In this document: positions 1 through 7,986 of the stretch, in pieces
How positions within the stretch are numbered: position 1 is the first letter of the stretch
Layout: every line of letters begins with the position of its first letter
From: Elizabethkingia meningoseptica_A
Lineage (GTDB): Bacteria > Bacteroidota > Bacteroidia > Flavobacteriales > Weeksellaceae
Direction of reading: 5' to 3'
Length of the DNA stretch: 64,000 nt
NCBI RefSeq assembly: GCF_045762675.1
Contig: NZ_JBJDLK010000003.1
Coordinates: 124,001-188,000, forward strand
Made by a program: the position numbers and the translations under genes
Notes under the pieces: generated by a model
What the model was told of the DNA's origin: nothing
Databases searched by the model: none
Seen by the model: only the letters and a program-made list of their open reading frames with translations

Positions 1-505
1 TAATCTGGCGAAGGATCAATACCCAGAACAAGCTTCCGGAAAGAAATACCCAAAGCAATGTCAGAAGCATTCTTAAAAGATTATCTCCGGGATGCTCTCT
101 TAATGTTGTCGATATATCCATTACCTTATCACTATGGTGCACCGCATGAAAACTCCACAATGGCCTTACTTTATGCGCAATAACATGGTAGATATATTCA
201 CCAAGGTCCAAAAGCAGAAAACTGACCACAAACAATAATACCGGATGTCCTTCTAAAGGCAAAAGGTAAACAATACCAAAATGATGCAGTTGTGTCCATG
301 CAATTGTTTTTACAAATAAAACACTAAGGATAAGTTCTGCAGGCAGACTGGTAAAAATAAATGGCATGTTCGTAAAAGCATGTTTCCATTTTTTATAATC
401 AAGTCCCGAAGAGATAAAATTTTCAAGATTCCATCCAACAAAAAACAACATGAAGAAAATAGCGATCTGAATCTTTTCTCCGTCTCTTAATAATAATTCT
501 TCCAT
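1..505 (-). CDS. Sterol desaturase / fatty acid hydroxylase family membrane protein (5' part only)
   Basis: The gene runs off the left edge of the window, so only the first 168 codons are present. Reading leftward from the ATG, the protein has several hydrophobic segments and the histidine clusters of the di-iron hydroxylase superfamily: HVIAH and, about 15 residues later, HAVHH. Members of this family hydroxylate or desaturate lipids or sterols in the membrane using O2; the substrate here cannot be told. The final histidine cluster lies outside the window. A canonical promoter (positions 513-542) ends only 7 nt before the start codon, which fixes the start and implies an almost leaderless mRNA. 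The family call is firm; the exact function is open. Confidence 0.85.
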   Translation of the reverse strand, partial: MEELLLRDGEKIQIAIFFMLFFVGWNLENFISSGLDYKKWKHAFTNMPFIFTSLPAELILSVLFVKTIAWTQLHHFGIVYLLPLEGHPVLLFVVSFLLLDLGEYIYHVIAHKVRPLWSFHAVHHSDKVMDISTTLREHPGDNLLRMLLTLLWVFLSGSLFWVLILRQI

Positions 506-512
506 AAGCTTG

Positions 513-542
513 CAAAGGTATTTTCCCGTGCTTAAAACCAAA
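513..542 (-). promoter_or_regulatory. Bacteroidetes-type promoter of the sterol-desaturase-like gene
   Basis: On the minus strand there is TTTG (539-542), 18 nt, then TACCTTTG (513-520), matching the Bacteroidetes sigma-ABfr consensus TTTG-N19-TAnnTTTG. The expected start of transcription is within about 3 nt of the ATG. Confidence 0.75.
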
Positions 543-596
543 TTAAAATACCCTGAAAAAAAAATTAAAAAGTGGCGTTATTTAGCTCACCCTAAT

Positions 597-1421
597 CTAA
601 TCATATTTAATTGCCTTATCCAGTTCTATCGGATTGTTATATTTTTTAATTATTTTCCTTTGCTTTTCTGTAACCTCTTTTAAATTGTCTTTGGTAACCA
701 TCGTCCCATCCTCCAAAACCAGAGCTTTTGTTTTAGATAAATCTAGTTTACCATTATTTACCTCCATTAAGGGATCCCTATAAAAATCCAGTTTCAATTT
801 CACATATTTATCTCTTGTGATAGGAACAGCTTTACCTTCCATAAAATTAAACATGTCTAGCTTTTGAAGATCTTTAATTCTATTATACTTGACCAGAATA
901 AATTTAAAATTTCCTTTATCATCTTCTATTTCAACAATCATTCCAGGCAATCCATGAAATTTGTATGGTCCTTCCTGAAAAGGTATATCAGCTGCAAACC
1001 ATGCAATCCAGTTTCTTCCACCCCATCTTGCCGTTGCTTTTTGGAGATTATATCCCTGAAATTTTTTATTTTCTGAATGAAGTTTCCATTCTTGTTTATC
1101 CATGTTCTCCATCTTGAAAATATTAAACCCCATCATCTCATAGTGCAAATAATTGTCGTTTTTAGAAGCATGCATATATAGATTTAAATCTCTTGGTACA
1201 GGAAATCCTTCATTAGAATTTAATTTTTGCATAGAATCTGCAACATAAAAACTATAATTATAATAGTATACATTATCAGGATTAATATCCACAATATAAT
1301 TGTCTTTTAATTTCTCAGTAGATGCTGAGTCTTTTTTAATATGAACCTCGTAGATAAATCGATGTGTCTGTGCCTTCATTGTTAAAAAGCTCAGGCAAAA
1401 AATAATAAGAAAATATTTCAT
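597..1421 (-). CDS. GLPGLI family protein, copy 1
   Basis: A secreted protein of about 274 residues. A cleavable signal peptide (MKYFLIIFCLSFLTMKAQ) is followed by a domain with the GGRNWIAWF and GLPGMI signatures of the GLPGLI family, a Bacteroidetes-specific family of unknown function. The longest open frame extends upstream to a GTG at 1517, but that extension runs through a terminator hairpin and promoter, so the ATG at 1421 before the signal peptide is chosen. It lies downstream of a second GLPGLI gene in the same orientation. By eye the two proteins share roughly half their residues in the GLPG region. A near-consensus promoter (1436-1465) precedes it. Confidence 0.85.
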   Translation of the reverse strand: MKYFLIIFCLSFLTMKAQTHRFIYEVHIKKDSASTEKLKDNYIVDINPDNVYYYNYSFYVADSMQKLNSNEGFPVPRDLNLYMHASKNDNYLHYEMMGFNIFKMENMDKQEWKLHSENKKFQGYNLQKATARWGGRNWIAWFAADIPFQEGPYKFHGLPGMIVEIEDDKGNFKFILVKYNRIKDLQKLDMFNFMEGKAVPITRDKYVKLKLDFYRDPLMEVNNGKLDLSKTKALVLEDGTMVTKDNLKEVTEKQRKIIKKYNNPIELDKAIKYD

Positions 1422-1435
1422 GGATATTATTTCTC

Positions 1436-1465
1436 TAAAGTTAGAAAAATATTCTATCTCTACAA
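1436..1465 (-). promoter_or_regulatory. Promoter of GLPGLI copy 1 (near consensus)
   Basis: TTG (1463-1465), 19 nt, TAACTTTA (1436-1443) on the minus strand. It is the counterpart of the promoter at 2399-2428, with the last base of the -7 box changed from G to A. Confidence 0.5.
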
Positions 1466-1560
1466 GAGCACATAAAAAAACACCACATTCTTTCGAATGT
1501 GGTATTTCTATTATCACGGCAAAGTATGCACTTTAATTTCAACGTCTACACCGCTAGGAA
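1441..1560. repeat. Direct repeat, left copy: rpsJ 3' end + terminator + promoter
   Basis: This segment aligns with 2404-2533 at 115 of 120 positions plus one 10-nt gap. It contains a promoter, a terminator hairpin, and about 30 nt identical in sense to the last ten codons of rpsJ (encoding PSGVDVEIKV). The 10-nt gap removes the rpsJ stop codon. The two copies flank GLPGLI gene copy 2. Confidence 0.95.
1474..1505 (-). terminator. Duplicated rpsJ terminator, left copy
   Basis: Stem ACCACATTC / GAATGTGGT with loop GAAA on the minus strand, followed by a run of seven U. One outer pair has become a G-U wobble relative to the right-hand copy, so the hairpin is preserved. It now terminates GLPGLI copy 2. 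Confidence 0.8.
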
Positions 1561-1563
1561 TAG
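1529..1563 (-). pseudogene. rpsJ: 3' fragment of rpsJ (about ten codons)
   Basis: The minus strand here encodes PSGVDVEIKV, the C-terminus of ribosomal protein S10, in an isolated piece about 970 bp from the intact gene. It has no start and has lost the stop codon. It is the clearest sign that the flanking repeat arose by duplication of the end of rpsJ. Confidence 0.9.
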
Positions 1564-1565
1564 AT

Positions 1566-2384
1566 TTAATTGATCGGATATTTTACAGCTTTATCTAACT
1601 CGATAGGGTTATATTCTTTACGAATCTTCTCCTTCATTCTCTCATTCAATTCTTTGAATTGTTCTTTTTTTGTAATCTTCACTCCCAGAACTGCAGACTT
1701 GGATTTCCCTTCAACAAAGTTCTCTCTCGCCCATTGTAGCGGATCATTATAGATTTCTAATAATTTTTGTTGATACTTCTCCAGTGAAATAGGAAGCAGT
1801 TTTTTACCATAAGCCGTTTCAAAAAAGTTTTTTGTATCATAAGGCTTTTTCTCTTTGATGCTTTTTAAAAGACTGAAAATAAAATTCTGTCCGGAGTCTT
1901 CTATTTCGAAAATAAGCCCCGGAAGCCCTCTGAACTTGTAAGGTCCTTCATCTATATTTATCTCTTTACAAAACCATGCAATCCATTGTCTGCCACCAAA
2001 ATCGGTTATAGCCTTTTGCAATTGGTAGGCATCTTTCATTTTTGTCTCATTCACCAGCTTCCAGTTTACTTTATCCGTGCTGTTCAATAAAAACATATTA
2101 AAATCAAGTTGTACATGACTGGTATTGTTAAAACTGTTTCTTTTTCTCTCCAACATAGGAGTATCCATATACCCTTCTGCCTGTCCGCCCTTCATATTAG
2201 CAGAATCCATCTTTATATATTCATTATCATAAAACTTGACGAGGTCGGGAGTTACTTCTAATACCATTACATCCTCATCATAATGTTCAGTTAATGAATC
2301 TGTTTTAAACTTATACTGATAAAGAAATTTATGGGTTTGTGCCTGTAGAAAGCAAAAAGTAAAAACAAGAAAAATATATTTCAT
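1566..2384 (-). CDS. GLPGLI family protein, copy 2
   Basis: 272 residues with an N-terminal signal peptide (MKYIFLVFTFCFLQAQ), FGGRQWIAWF, then a perfect GLPGLI signature about 150 residues in. The family is widespread in Flavobacteriia, secreted, and of unknown role. The gene lies between two 96%-identical direct repeats derived from the end of rpsJ and follows a consensus promoter at 2399-2428, giving a leader of about 10 nt. The start is supported both by the signal peptide and by the promoter position. It may be a recently inserted or amplified copy of the family; no function can be assigned from sequence. Confidence 0.9.
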   Translation of the reverse strand: MKYIFLVFTFCFLQAQTHKFLYQYKFKTDSLTEHYDEDVMVLEVTPDLVKFYDNEYIKMDSANMKGGQAEGYMDTPMLERKRNSFNNTSHVQLDFNMFLLNSTDKVNWKLVNETKMKDAYQLQKAITDFGGRQWIAWFCKEINIDEGPYKFRGLPGLIFEIEDSGQNFIFSLLKSIKEKKPYDTKNFFETAYGKKLLPISLEKYQQKLLEIYNDPLQWARENFVEGKSKSAVLGVKITKKEQFKELNERMKEKIRKEYNPIELDKAVKYPIN

Positions 2385-2398
2385 AAAAACTGTTTATT

Positions 2399-2428
2399 CA
2401 AATTTAGAAAAATATTCTATTTCTACAA
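2399..2428 (-). promoter_or_regulatory. Promoter of GLPGLI copy 2
   Basis: TTG (2426-2428), 19 nt, TAAATTTG (2399-2406) on the minus strand; full match to the -7 consensus. Confidence 0.65.
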
Positions 2429-2533
2429 GTGTACATAAAAAAACACCACATTCTTTCGAATGTGGTGTTTCTATTATCACGGCAAAGTATGCACGTTATC
2501 ACACTTTAATTTCCACGTCTACACCGCTAGGAA
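2404..2533. repeat. Direct repeat, right copy (native rpsJ end)
   Basis: This is the original context of the repeat: the last codons and TGA of rpsJ, its terminator and the GLPGLI promoter. See 1441-1560 for the duplicate. Confidence 0.95.
2437..2468 (-). terminator. Rho-independent terminator of the str operon
   Basis: Perfect 11-bp stem ACACCACATTC / GAATGTGGTGT with a GAAA tetraloop on the minus strand, followed by a run of U. It ends transcription just after rpsJ. Confidence 0.92.
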
Positions 2534-2804
2534 GTTCTAACTTCATTAGAGCATCCACAGTTTTAGAAGAAGAAGAGTAGATATCCATTAATCTCTTGTG
2601 TGCAGAAAGTTGGAACTGTTCTCTTGACTTCTTGTTTACGTGTGGAGATCTCAACACGGTGAAGATTCTTTTATGTGTTGGTAAAGGGATCGGACCATTA
2701 ACAATAGCTCCGGTAGCCTTTACTGTTTTTACGATTTTCTCAGCAGATTTGTCAACTAAGTTGTAATCGTAAGATTTTAGTTTTATTCTGATTCTTTGTG
2801 ACAT
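2499..2804 (-). CDS. rpsJ: 30S ribosomal protein S10
   Basis: 101 residues, usual length. MSQRIRIKLKSYDYNLVDKS at the start and PSGVDVEIKV at the end are classic S10. The protein sits in the 30S head and, in other bacteria, pairs with NusB in antitermination. It is the last gene of the rpsL-rpsG-fusA-rpsJ operon, 18 bp after fusA. A strong terminator follows directly, so it is not joined here to the S10-operon gene rplC as in many bacteria. Confidence 0.98.
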   Translation of the reverse strand: MSQRIRIKLKSYDYNLVDKSAEKIVKTVKATGAIVNGPIPLPTHKRIFTVLRSPHVNKKSREQFQLSAHKRLMDIYSSSSKTVDALMKLELPSGVDVEIKV

Positions 2805-2822
2805 TTTTAATCTAATTTAAAA

Positions 2823-4940
2823 TTAACCTCTTGCTTTAGCGATTACATCCTCAGCAACATTGCTAGGAGCAGCTTCGTAGCGTTCGAACTCCATAGATGA
2901 AGTTGCTCTACCTGAAGAAAGAGTTCTTAATGTGGTTACATAACCAAACATTTCTGATAATGGAACGAATGCTTTGATAACTTTAGCATTATTTCTGTCA
3001 TCCATACCGTTAACCATACCTCTTCTTCTGTTAAGGTCACCTACGATATCTCCCATGTATTCTTCAGGAGTTACTACCTCAAGCTTCATGATAGGTTCCA
3101 TGATTACAGGCTTAGCGGCTCTACCAGCTTCTTTGAAACCAAGTTTTGCTGCTAATTCGAAAGATAACTGGTCAGAGTCAACCGGGTGGAAAGATCCATC
3201 CTTAAGGGTAACTTTGATACCTTCGATTTCGAATCCTGCTAATGGACCATTCTTCATTGCTTCTTTGAAACCTTTTTCTACAGAAGGAACAAATTCTCTT
3301 GGAATGTTACCACCTTTGATTTCGTTAATGAATTCAAGACCAGTTTTACCTTCTTCAGCCGGGCCGATTTCGAATACGATATCAGCAAATTTACCACGAC
3401 CACCAGTTTGTTTTTTGTAAACTTCTCTGTGATTAGCAGTAGCTGTAAGAGATTCTTTGTACTCAACCTGAGGTTGTCCTTGGTTAACTTCTACTTTAAA
3501 TTCTCTTCTTAAACGGTCAACAATAATATCTAAGTGAAGCTCACCCATACCAGAGATAATAGTCTGTCCGGAAGCTTCATCAGTTTTAACCTGGAAAGTT
3601 GGATCTTCTTCAGCAAGCTTAGCTAATGCGTTACCCAATTTATCTTGGTCAGCTTTAGTTTTAGGCTCAACAGCGATACCGATTACCGGATCAGGGAAGA
3701 TCATAGATTCAAGAACGATAGGGTTCTTTTCATCAGATAGTGTATCACCAGTTTTAATATCTTTGAAACCTACAGCTGCACCGATATCTCCTGCCTCGAT
3801 ATACTCAACAGGATTTTGCTTGTTAGCGTGCATTTGATAGATTCTTGAGATTCTTTCTTTGCTGTCAGATCTTGTGTTTAATACATAAGAACCTGCATCT
3901 AGTCTACCAGAGTAAGCTCTGAAGAATGCTAAACGACCTACGAACGGGTCAGTAGCAATTTTGAATGCAAGAGCAGAGAAAGGTTCTTTAACGTCTGGCT
4001 TTCTTGTGATTTCTTCATCAGTTCTAGGGTCTGTACCTTTAATATCGTCTTTATCCAATGGAGAAGGAAGATATCTACATACAGCATCCAGCATGAACTG
4101 AACACCTTTGTTTTTGAAAGATGATCCACAAGTCATTGGGATAATAGAAAGGTCGATAGTTGCTTTTCTTAAAGCTTCGTTGATCTCATCTTCAGAAATT
4201 GAATCCGGATCTTCGAAGAATTTCTCCATCAAAGTCTCATCATAGTCAGCAACTGCTTCAACTAATTTCTCTCTGTATTCTAAAACTTCAGCTTTCATGT
4301 CTTCAGGAATTGGCACTACCTCGAAAGTAGCTCCTTGTCCTGCTTCATCCCAGATGATAGCTCTGTTCTTAATTAAGTCAACAACACCTTTGAAGTCTTC
4401 TTCAGCACCGATTGGTAATACAATTGGAACAGCGTTAGAACCTAACATATCTTTAACCTGGTTTACCACGTTAAGGAAGTCAGCACCTTGTCTGTCCATT
4501 TTGTTTACGAATCCCATTCTCGCAACTTTATAGTTGTCAGCAAGTCTCCAGTTGGTTTCTGACTGAGGTTCTACTCCGTCTACTGCAGAGAATAAGAATA
4601 CTAATCCGTCTAATACTCTTAAAGAACGGTTTACCTCTACGGTAAAGTCAACGTGTCCCGGAGTATCGATGATGTTGAAGTGGTATCCTTTAGTTTCAGG
4701 TAAAGATTTACCTTGATCTGTTGGGAAATTCCAGCTACAAGTCGTCGCTGCAGAAGTAATTGTAATACCTCTTTCAGCTTCCTGCTCCATCCAGTCCATT
4801 GTAGAAGCACCTTCGTGAACCTCTCCAATTTTGTGAGTTTTCCCTGTATAGAAAAGGATACGCTCAGTTGTAGTAGTTTTACCAGCATCGATGTGTGCAG
4901 CGATACCAATATTTCTTGTGTATTTAAGATCTCTACTCAT
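2823..4940 (-). CDS. fusA: Translation elongation factor G
   Basis: 705 residues, usual EF-G length. The GTPase domain carries the P-loop AHIDAGKTTTTE near residue 14, the RGITI switch region and DTPGHVDF. The C-terminal domains IV-V include the GRGKFADI and LRTLSSGRA stretches. EF-G drives ribosome translocation and, with RRF, recycling. Its location between rpsG (8 bp upstream) and rpsJ is the standard str operon arrangement, and nothing in the sequence suggests truncation or a divergent paralogue. Confidence 0.99.
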   Translation of the reverse strand: MSRDLKYTRNIGIAAHIDAGKTTTTERILFYTGKTHKIGEVHEGASTMDWMEQEAERGITITSAATTCSWNFPTDQGKSLPETKGYHFNIIDTPGHVDFTVEVNRSLRVLDGLVFLFSAVDGVEPQSETNWRLADNYKVARMGFVNKMDRQGADFLNVVNQVKDMLGSNAVPIVLPIGAEEDFKGVVDLIKNRAIIWDEAGQGATFEVVPIPEDMKAEVLEYREKLVEAVADYDETLMEKFFEDPDSISEDEINEALRKATIDLSIIPMTCGSSFKNKGVQFMLDAVCRYLPSPLDKDDIKGTDPRTDEEITRKPDVKEPFSALAFKIATDPFVGRLAFFRAYSGRLDAGSYVLNTRSDSKERISRIYQMHANKQNPVEYIEAGDIGAAVGFKDIKTGDTLSDEKNPIVLESMIFPDPVIGIAVEPKTKADQDKLGNALAKLAEEDPTFQVKTDEASGQTIISGMGELHLDIIVDRLRREFKVEVNQGQPQVEYKESLTATANHREVYKKQTGGRGKFADIVFEIGPAEEGKTGLEFINEIKGGNIPREFVPSVEKGFKEAMKNGPLAGFEIEGIKVTLKDGSFHPVDSDQLSFELAAKLGFKEAGRAAKPVIMEPIMKLEVVTPEEYMGDIVGDLNRRRGMVNGMDDRNNAKVIKAFVPLSEMFGYVTTLRTLSSGRATSSMEFERYEAAPSNVAEDVIAKARG

Positions 4941-4948
4941 CTTACAGA

Positions 4949-5425
4949 TTAAAATTTAAAGTGTGAGAATGCTTTGTTAGCCTCAGCCATTTTGTGCGTA
5001 TCTGTCTTTTTCTTAACAGCAGCACCTTCTTCTTTAGCAGCAGCGATAATTTCTGCAGCTAATTTTTGTGCCATAGACTTATCATTTCTGGCAGTAGCAT
5101 ATTTAATTAACCACTTCATTGCCATAGAAATTTTTCTGTCTGCACGGATAGGCATTGGAATTTGGAAGTTAGCACCCCCAACTCTTCTGGATCTTACCTC
5201 TACGTGTGGCATAACGTTAGTTAACGCATCTTTCCATACTTCAAGGGAAGTTTTTTCCTGATCTTCTTTCTTCTTTTCAACGATTTCTAATGCATCATAG
5301 AAAATTCTGAAAGCGATAGACTTCTTACCGTCTAACATCAGGTTATTTACAAATCTTGTTACCAATTGATCATTAAACTTTGGATCTGGTAGCAAAGGTC
5401 TTTTTTTAGCTTTTGTCTTTCTCAT
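4949..5425 (-). CDS. rpsG: 30S ribosomal protein S7
   Basis: 158 residues. The N-terminus MRKTKAKKRPLLPDPKFND and the EVRSRRVGGANFQIPMPI motif are diagnostic of S7, the primary 16S-binding protein that nucleates the 30S head. It is the second gene of the str operon, 22 bp after rpsL and 8 bp before fusA. Confidence 0.98.
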   Translation of the reverse strand: MRKTKAKKRPLLPDPKFNDQLVTRFVNNLMLDGKKSIAFRIFYDALEIVEKKKEDQEKTSLEVWKDALTNVMPHVEVRSRRVGGANFQIPMPIRADRKISMAMKWLIKYATARNDKSMAQKLAAEIIAAAKEEGAAVKKKTDTHKMAEANKAFSHFKF

Positions 5426-5447
5426 TGTACTGTTCCTAATTTAATGA

Positions 5448-5855
5448 TTACTTTTTCTTACCTGTAGCTGCAGGCGCTTGTCCTGGTTTAGGCCTCTTAG
5501 CTCCGTACTTAGATCTTCTCTGAAGTCTTCCGTTAACTCCAGCGGTATCTAAAGCACCACGTACAATGTGATATCTAACTCCCGGTAGGTCTTTCACCCT
5601 TCCGCCTCTTACCAATACTATCGAGTGCTCTTGAAGATTATGTCCTTCTCCCGGGATATAGGCGTTTACCTCTTTACCGTTAGAAAGTCTAACTCTCGCA
5701 ACTTTTCTCAAAGCTGAGTTAGGTTTCTTAGGTGTGGTAGTATATACTCTCGTACATACGCCTCTTCTTTGTGGACATGATTCCAAAGCAGCCGATTTAC
5801 TCTTCTTAGTAAGTGTGGCTCTTCCTTTTCTAACTAATTGTTGAATAGTAGGCAT
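5448..5855 (-). CDS. rpsL: 30S ribosomal protein S12
   Basis: 135 residues, beginning MPTIQQLVRKGRATLTKKSK, with TTTPKKPNSALRKV and GGRVKDLPGVRYHIVRG. Both lysines associated with streptomycin resistance when mutated are present in their wild-type form. S12 forms part of the decoding centre. It is the first gene of the operon; a consensus promoter lies 35 nt upstream. Confidence 0.98.
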   Translation of the reverse strand: MPTIQQLVRKGRATLTKKSKSAALESCPQRRGVCTRVYTTTPKKPNSALRKVARVRLSNGKEVNAYIPGEGHNLQEHSIVLVRGGRVKDLPGVRYHIVRGALDTAGVNGRLQRRSKYGAKRPKPGQAPAATGKKK

Positions 5856-5889
5856 GTAATTGCTTTATATTATTTTTTATTTGAGGATG

Positions 5890-5920
5890 CAAAAATATAA
5901 ATTATTTTTTGATTTACAAA
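5890..5920 (-). promoter_or_regulatory. Promoter of the str operon
   Basis: Minus strand TTTG (5917-5920), 19 nt, TATTTTTG (5890-5897). This is an exact match to the Bacteroidetes consensus with optimal spacing, and the leader would be about 30 nt. Confidence 0.85.
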
Positions 5921-6057
5921 CGATTATACTTTTTAATTCATCTTTTTAAAAAATATTTAATATCAACACGTTATCATTATTTATATTGACTTTTAAAACG
6001 TATTTGAATATTAGATATAATCTATAATAATAAGAATAATCAATAGTTTTTATTTAT

Positions 6058-6065
6058 TATATTTG
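6058..6065 (+). promoter_or_regulatory. -7 box upstream of the dps-like gene
   Basis: TATATTTG matches TAnnTTTG. It overlaps the TTG at 6063 that opens the longest frame, so translation must start downstream, at the ATG at 6099. No clear -33 box was found. Confidence 0.5.
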
Positions 6066-6098
6066 TATATCGATAACATTAACCAAATAAGTAAACTG

Positions 6099-6575
6099 AT
6101 GAAAAATTCTAATTTAATCGGCCTTAAAGCCGAAGACTGCAAAAGCATTGCAGAAAAATTAAACGTTTTATTATCCAATTATTCTATATTCTATCAAAAC
6201 ACCCGTGGTGCACACTGGAACATTAAAGGAGATCTGTTCTTTACACTTCACCCAAAGTTTGAGGAACTCTACAACAGCCTTATATTAAAGATAGATGAAA
6301 TCGCAGAAAGAATTCTTACACTGGGGGCACAGCCACAGCACAACTACTCTTTCTACATTAAAAACTCAAGTATCAAAGAAAGCAACGAAGTGAGCGATGG
6401 CCATAAATGCGTTGAAGATATCCTGAGTTCTTTCAAAACAATTATTGAACTTCAGAGAGAATTATTAGACATTACTGATAAAGCCGGTGATGAAGGTACC
6501 AACTCTTTAATGAGTGATTATATTACCGAACAGGAAAAAGAAGTATGGATGTACAATTCCTTTCTTGGGAAATAA
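6099..6575 (+). CDS. Dps family ferritin-like DNA-binding / iron-storage protein
   Basis: 158 residues from the ATG at 6099. The Dps signature TRGAHWNIKG, TLHPKFEELY and KIDEIAERI supplies the two histidines, aspartate and glutamate expected at the inter-subunit ferroxidase centre. Dps proteins form 12-subunit shells that oxidise Fe2+ with H2O2, store iron and protect DNA in stress. There is no long lysine-rich tail, so DNA binding is uncertain. The gene is transcribed alone, divergent from the str operon, and ended by a terminator at 6616. The longer TTG-initiated frame (6063) is unlikely because the -7 promoter box covers it. Confidence 0.92.
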   Translation: MKNSNLIGLKAEDCKSIAEKLNVLLSNYSIFYQNTRGAHWNIKGDLFFTLHPKFEELYNSLILKIDEIAERILTLGAQPQHNYSFYIKNSSIKESNEVSDGHKCVEDILSSFKTIIELQRELLDITDKAGDEGTNSLMSDYITEQEKEVWMYNSFLGK

Positions 6576-6615
6576 CAACCGTACTATTATATAGTTATAT
6601 AGTGTTAACAAAAAG

Positions 6616-6647
6616 TAGTCTCTCCCTAACCGGAGGGACTATTTTTT
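6616..6647 (+). terminator. Terminator after the dps-like gene
   Basis: Stem AGTCTCTCC / GGAGGGACT (one G-U pair) followed by ATTTTTT. Confidence 0.85.
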
Positions 6648-6726
6648 CATATAAAATAATATACTTTCATCTGGTTACAGAATTATTTTCCACTTAACTT
6701 CCTTATATTAGCATAAATAAACAAAA

Positions 6727-7917
6727 ATGTTAGAAGATCACAAGAATGTAAGATTGATATCCATACTGGACAATGATTTTTATAAGTTCACAATGCAATG
6801 TGCTGTGGTAAAATTATTTCCAAGTGAAATTGTTAAATATGAATTTATCAACCGTGGTAAGCATGAATATCCCGAAGGCTTTGCAGATGAGCTTAAAAAA
6901 GCAGTCAATGCAATGTCACAACTTAAGCTTACTAAAGAGGAAAAACAATTCCTGAAAAAAACATGTCCTTATCTGGACCTGCCTTATATAGATTTTCTGG
7001 AAGGTTATCGTTACGACCCTTCTGAAGTACACATCTCACAAACAGGATCCGAACTGAAAATAGAGGTTTCCGGCTTATGGTACCGTACCATATTATGGGA
7101 AGTTCCTTTATTATGTCTTGTGAGTGAACTTTACTACAGCATGAAAGGCATGCAGAGAGAAAGCGATGAAACCATTATTGCCAAGACTATAGAAAAGGAA
7201 ATGAAGTATAAAAAACTTCAGGTTCCCTTTGCAGAGTTCGGTACCAGAAGAAGGCATTCCTATAAAGTACACCGATTGGTAATGCAGGCATTAACTACGG
7301 TAAAAGACTCAACCTTTACCGGTTCATCCAATGTCCATATGGCTATGTTATATAACGTAAAGCCCATAGGAACACACGCACATGAATGGTTTATGTTCCA
7401 TGCAGCTGAATACGGCTTCAAAATGGCCAATTCTTTATCACTTGAACACTGGGTAGATGTTTACAGAGGAGATCTTGGAGTGGCGCTATCCGATACTTAC
7501 ACTACCGATGTATTCTTTCAGCAATTCGATAAAAAATTCGCTAAATTATTTGACGGCGTAAGACATGACAGTGGTGATCCGATAGAATTTGCCAACAAAA
7601 CAATTGAGCACTACAAAAAACAAGGTATCAATCCTTTATTCAAATACATTATATTCTCTGACGCCTTAAATCCTGAAAAAGTAGAAGAAATCACTTTAGC
7701 ATGCAGGGGCAGAATAGGTATTTCTTTTGGTATCGGAACCAACCTAACCAATGATGTTGGACTTCCTGCCAGTAATATCGTGATGAAACTCATTAGTGTA
7801 AAGGGAATCAACAACGAATGGATTCCTACAGTAAAATTATCCGATGAAAAAGGCAAGCACACGGGTGATCCAAAAATGATAGAACTTGCAAAAGAATTTT
7901 TGCAGATTAAAGAATAA
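6727..7917 (+). CDS. pncB: Nicotinate phosphoribosyltransferase
   Basis: 396 residues, the usual PncB length. The enzyme joins nicotinate and PRPP, with ATP, to nicotinate mononucleotide in NAD salvage (Preiss-Handler route). Family hallmarks are LDNDFYKFTMQCAV near the start, EFGTRRRHSYKVH in the middle, and FDGVRHDSGDP followed by the IGTNLTND phosphate-binding stretch. It is transcribed alone between two terminators. No NAD-pathway neighbour is present in the window. Confidence 0.97.
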   Translation: MLEDHKNVRLISILDNDFYKFTMQCAVVKLFPSEIVKYEFINRGKHEYPEGFADELKKAVNAMSQLKLTKEEKQFLKKTCPYLDLPYIDFLEGYRYDPSEVHISQTGSELKIEVSGLWYRTILWEVPLLCLVSELYYSMKGMQRESDETIIAKTIEKEMKYKKLQVPFAEFGTRRRHSYKVHRLVMQALTTVKDSTFTGSSNVHMAMLYNVKPIGTHAHEWFMFHAAEYGFKMANSLSLEHWVDVYRGDLGVALSDTYTTDVFFQQFDKKFAKLFDGVRHDSGDPIEFANKTIEHYKKQGINPLFKYIIFSDALNPEKVEEITLACRGRIGISFGIGTNLTNDVGLPASNIVMKLISVKGINNEWIPTVKLSDEKGKHTGDPKMIELAKEFLQIKE

Positions 7918-7934
7918 ATACTACCTCATTAATT

Positions 7935-7966
7935 AAAGAAAATCCTCAGGGATTTTCTTTTTTTTA
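7935..7966 (+). terminator. Terminator after pncB
   Basis: Stem AAAGAAAATCC / GGATTTTCTTT around a TCAG loop, then a run of T. Confidence 0.9.
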
Positions 7967-7973
7967 TTTTCAG

Positions 7974-7981
7974 TAAATTTG
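7974..7981 (+). promoter_or_regulatory. -7 box of the tspO-like gene
   Basis: TAAATTTG ends 5 nt before the ATG at 7987, placing the transcription start at or within 2 nt of the first codon. Either the message is leaderless or the second ATG (8002) is used. Confidence 0.5.
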
Positions 7982-7986
7982 CAGAA

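Noticed and set aside
1422..1517. N-terminal extension of GLPGLI copy 1 to a GTG at 1517
   Set aside because: The extension crosses a terminator hairpin and promoter, and a signal peptide begins at the ATG at 1421.
2974..3420. Open frame of 148 codons opposite fusA
   Set aside because: It is antisense to a highly conserved gene and has no family signature; a codon-usage shadow.
6063..6098. TTG start for the dps-like protein
   Set aside because: It overlaps the -7 promoter box; the ATG at 6099 fits the family length.
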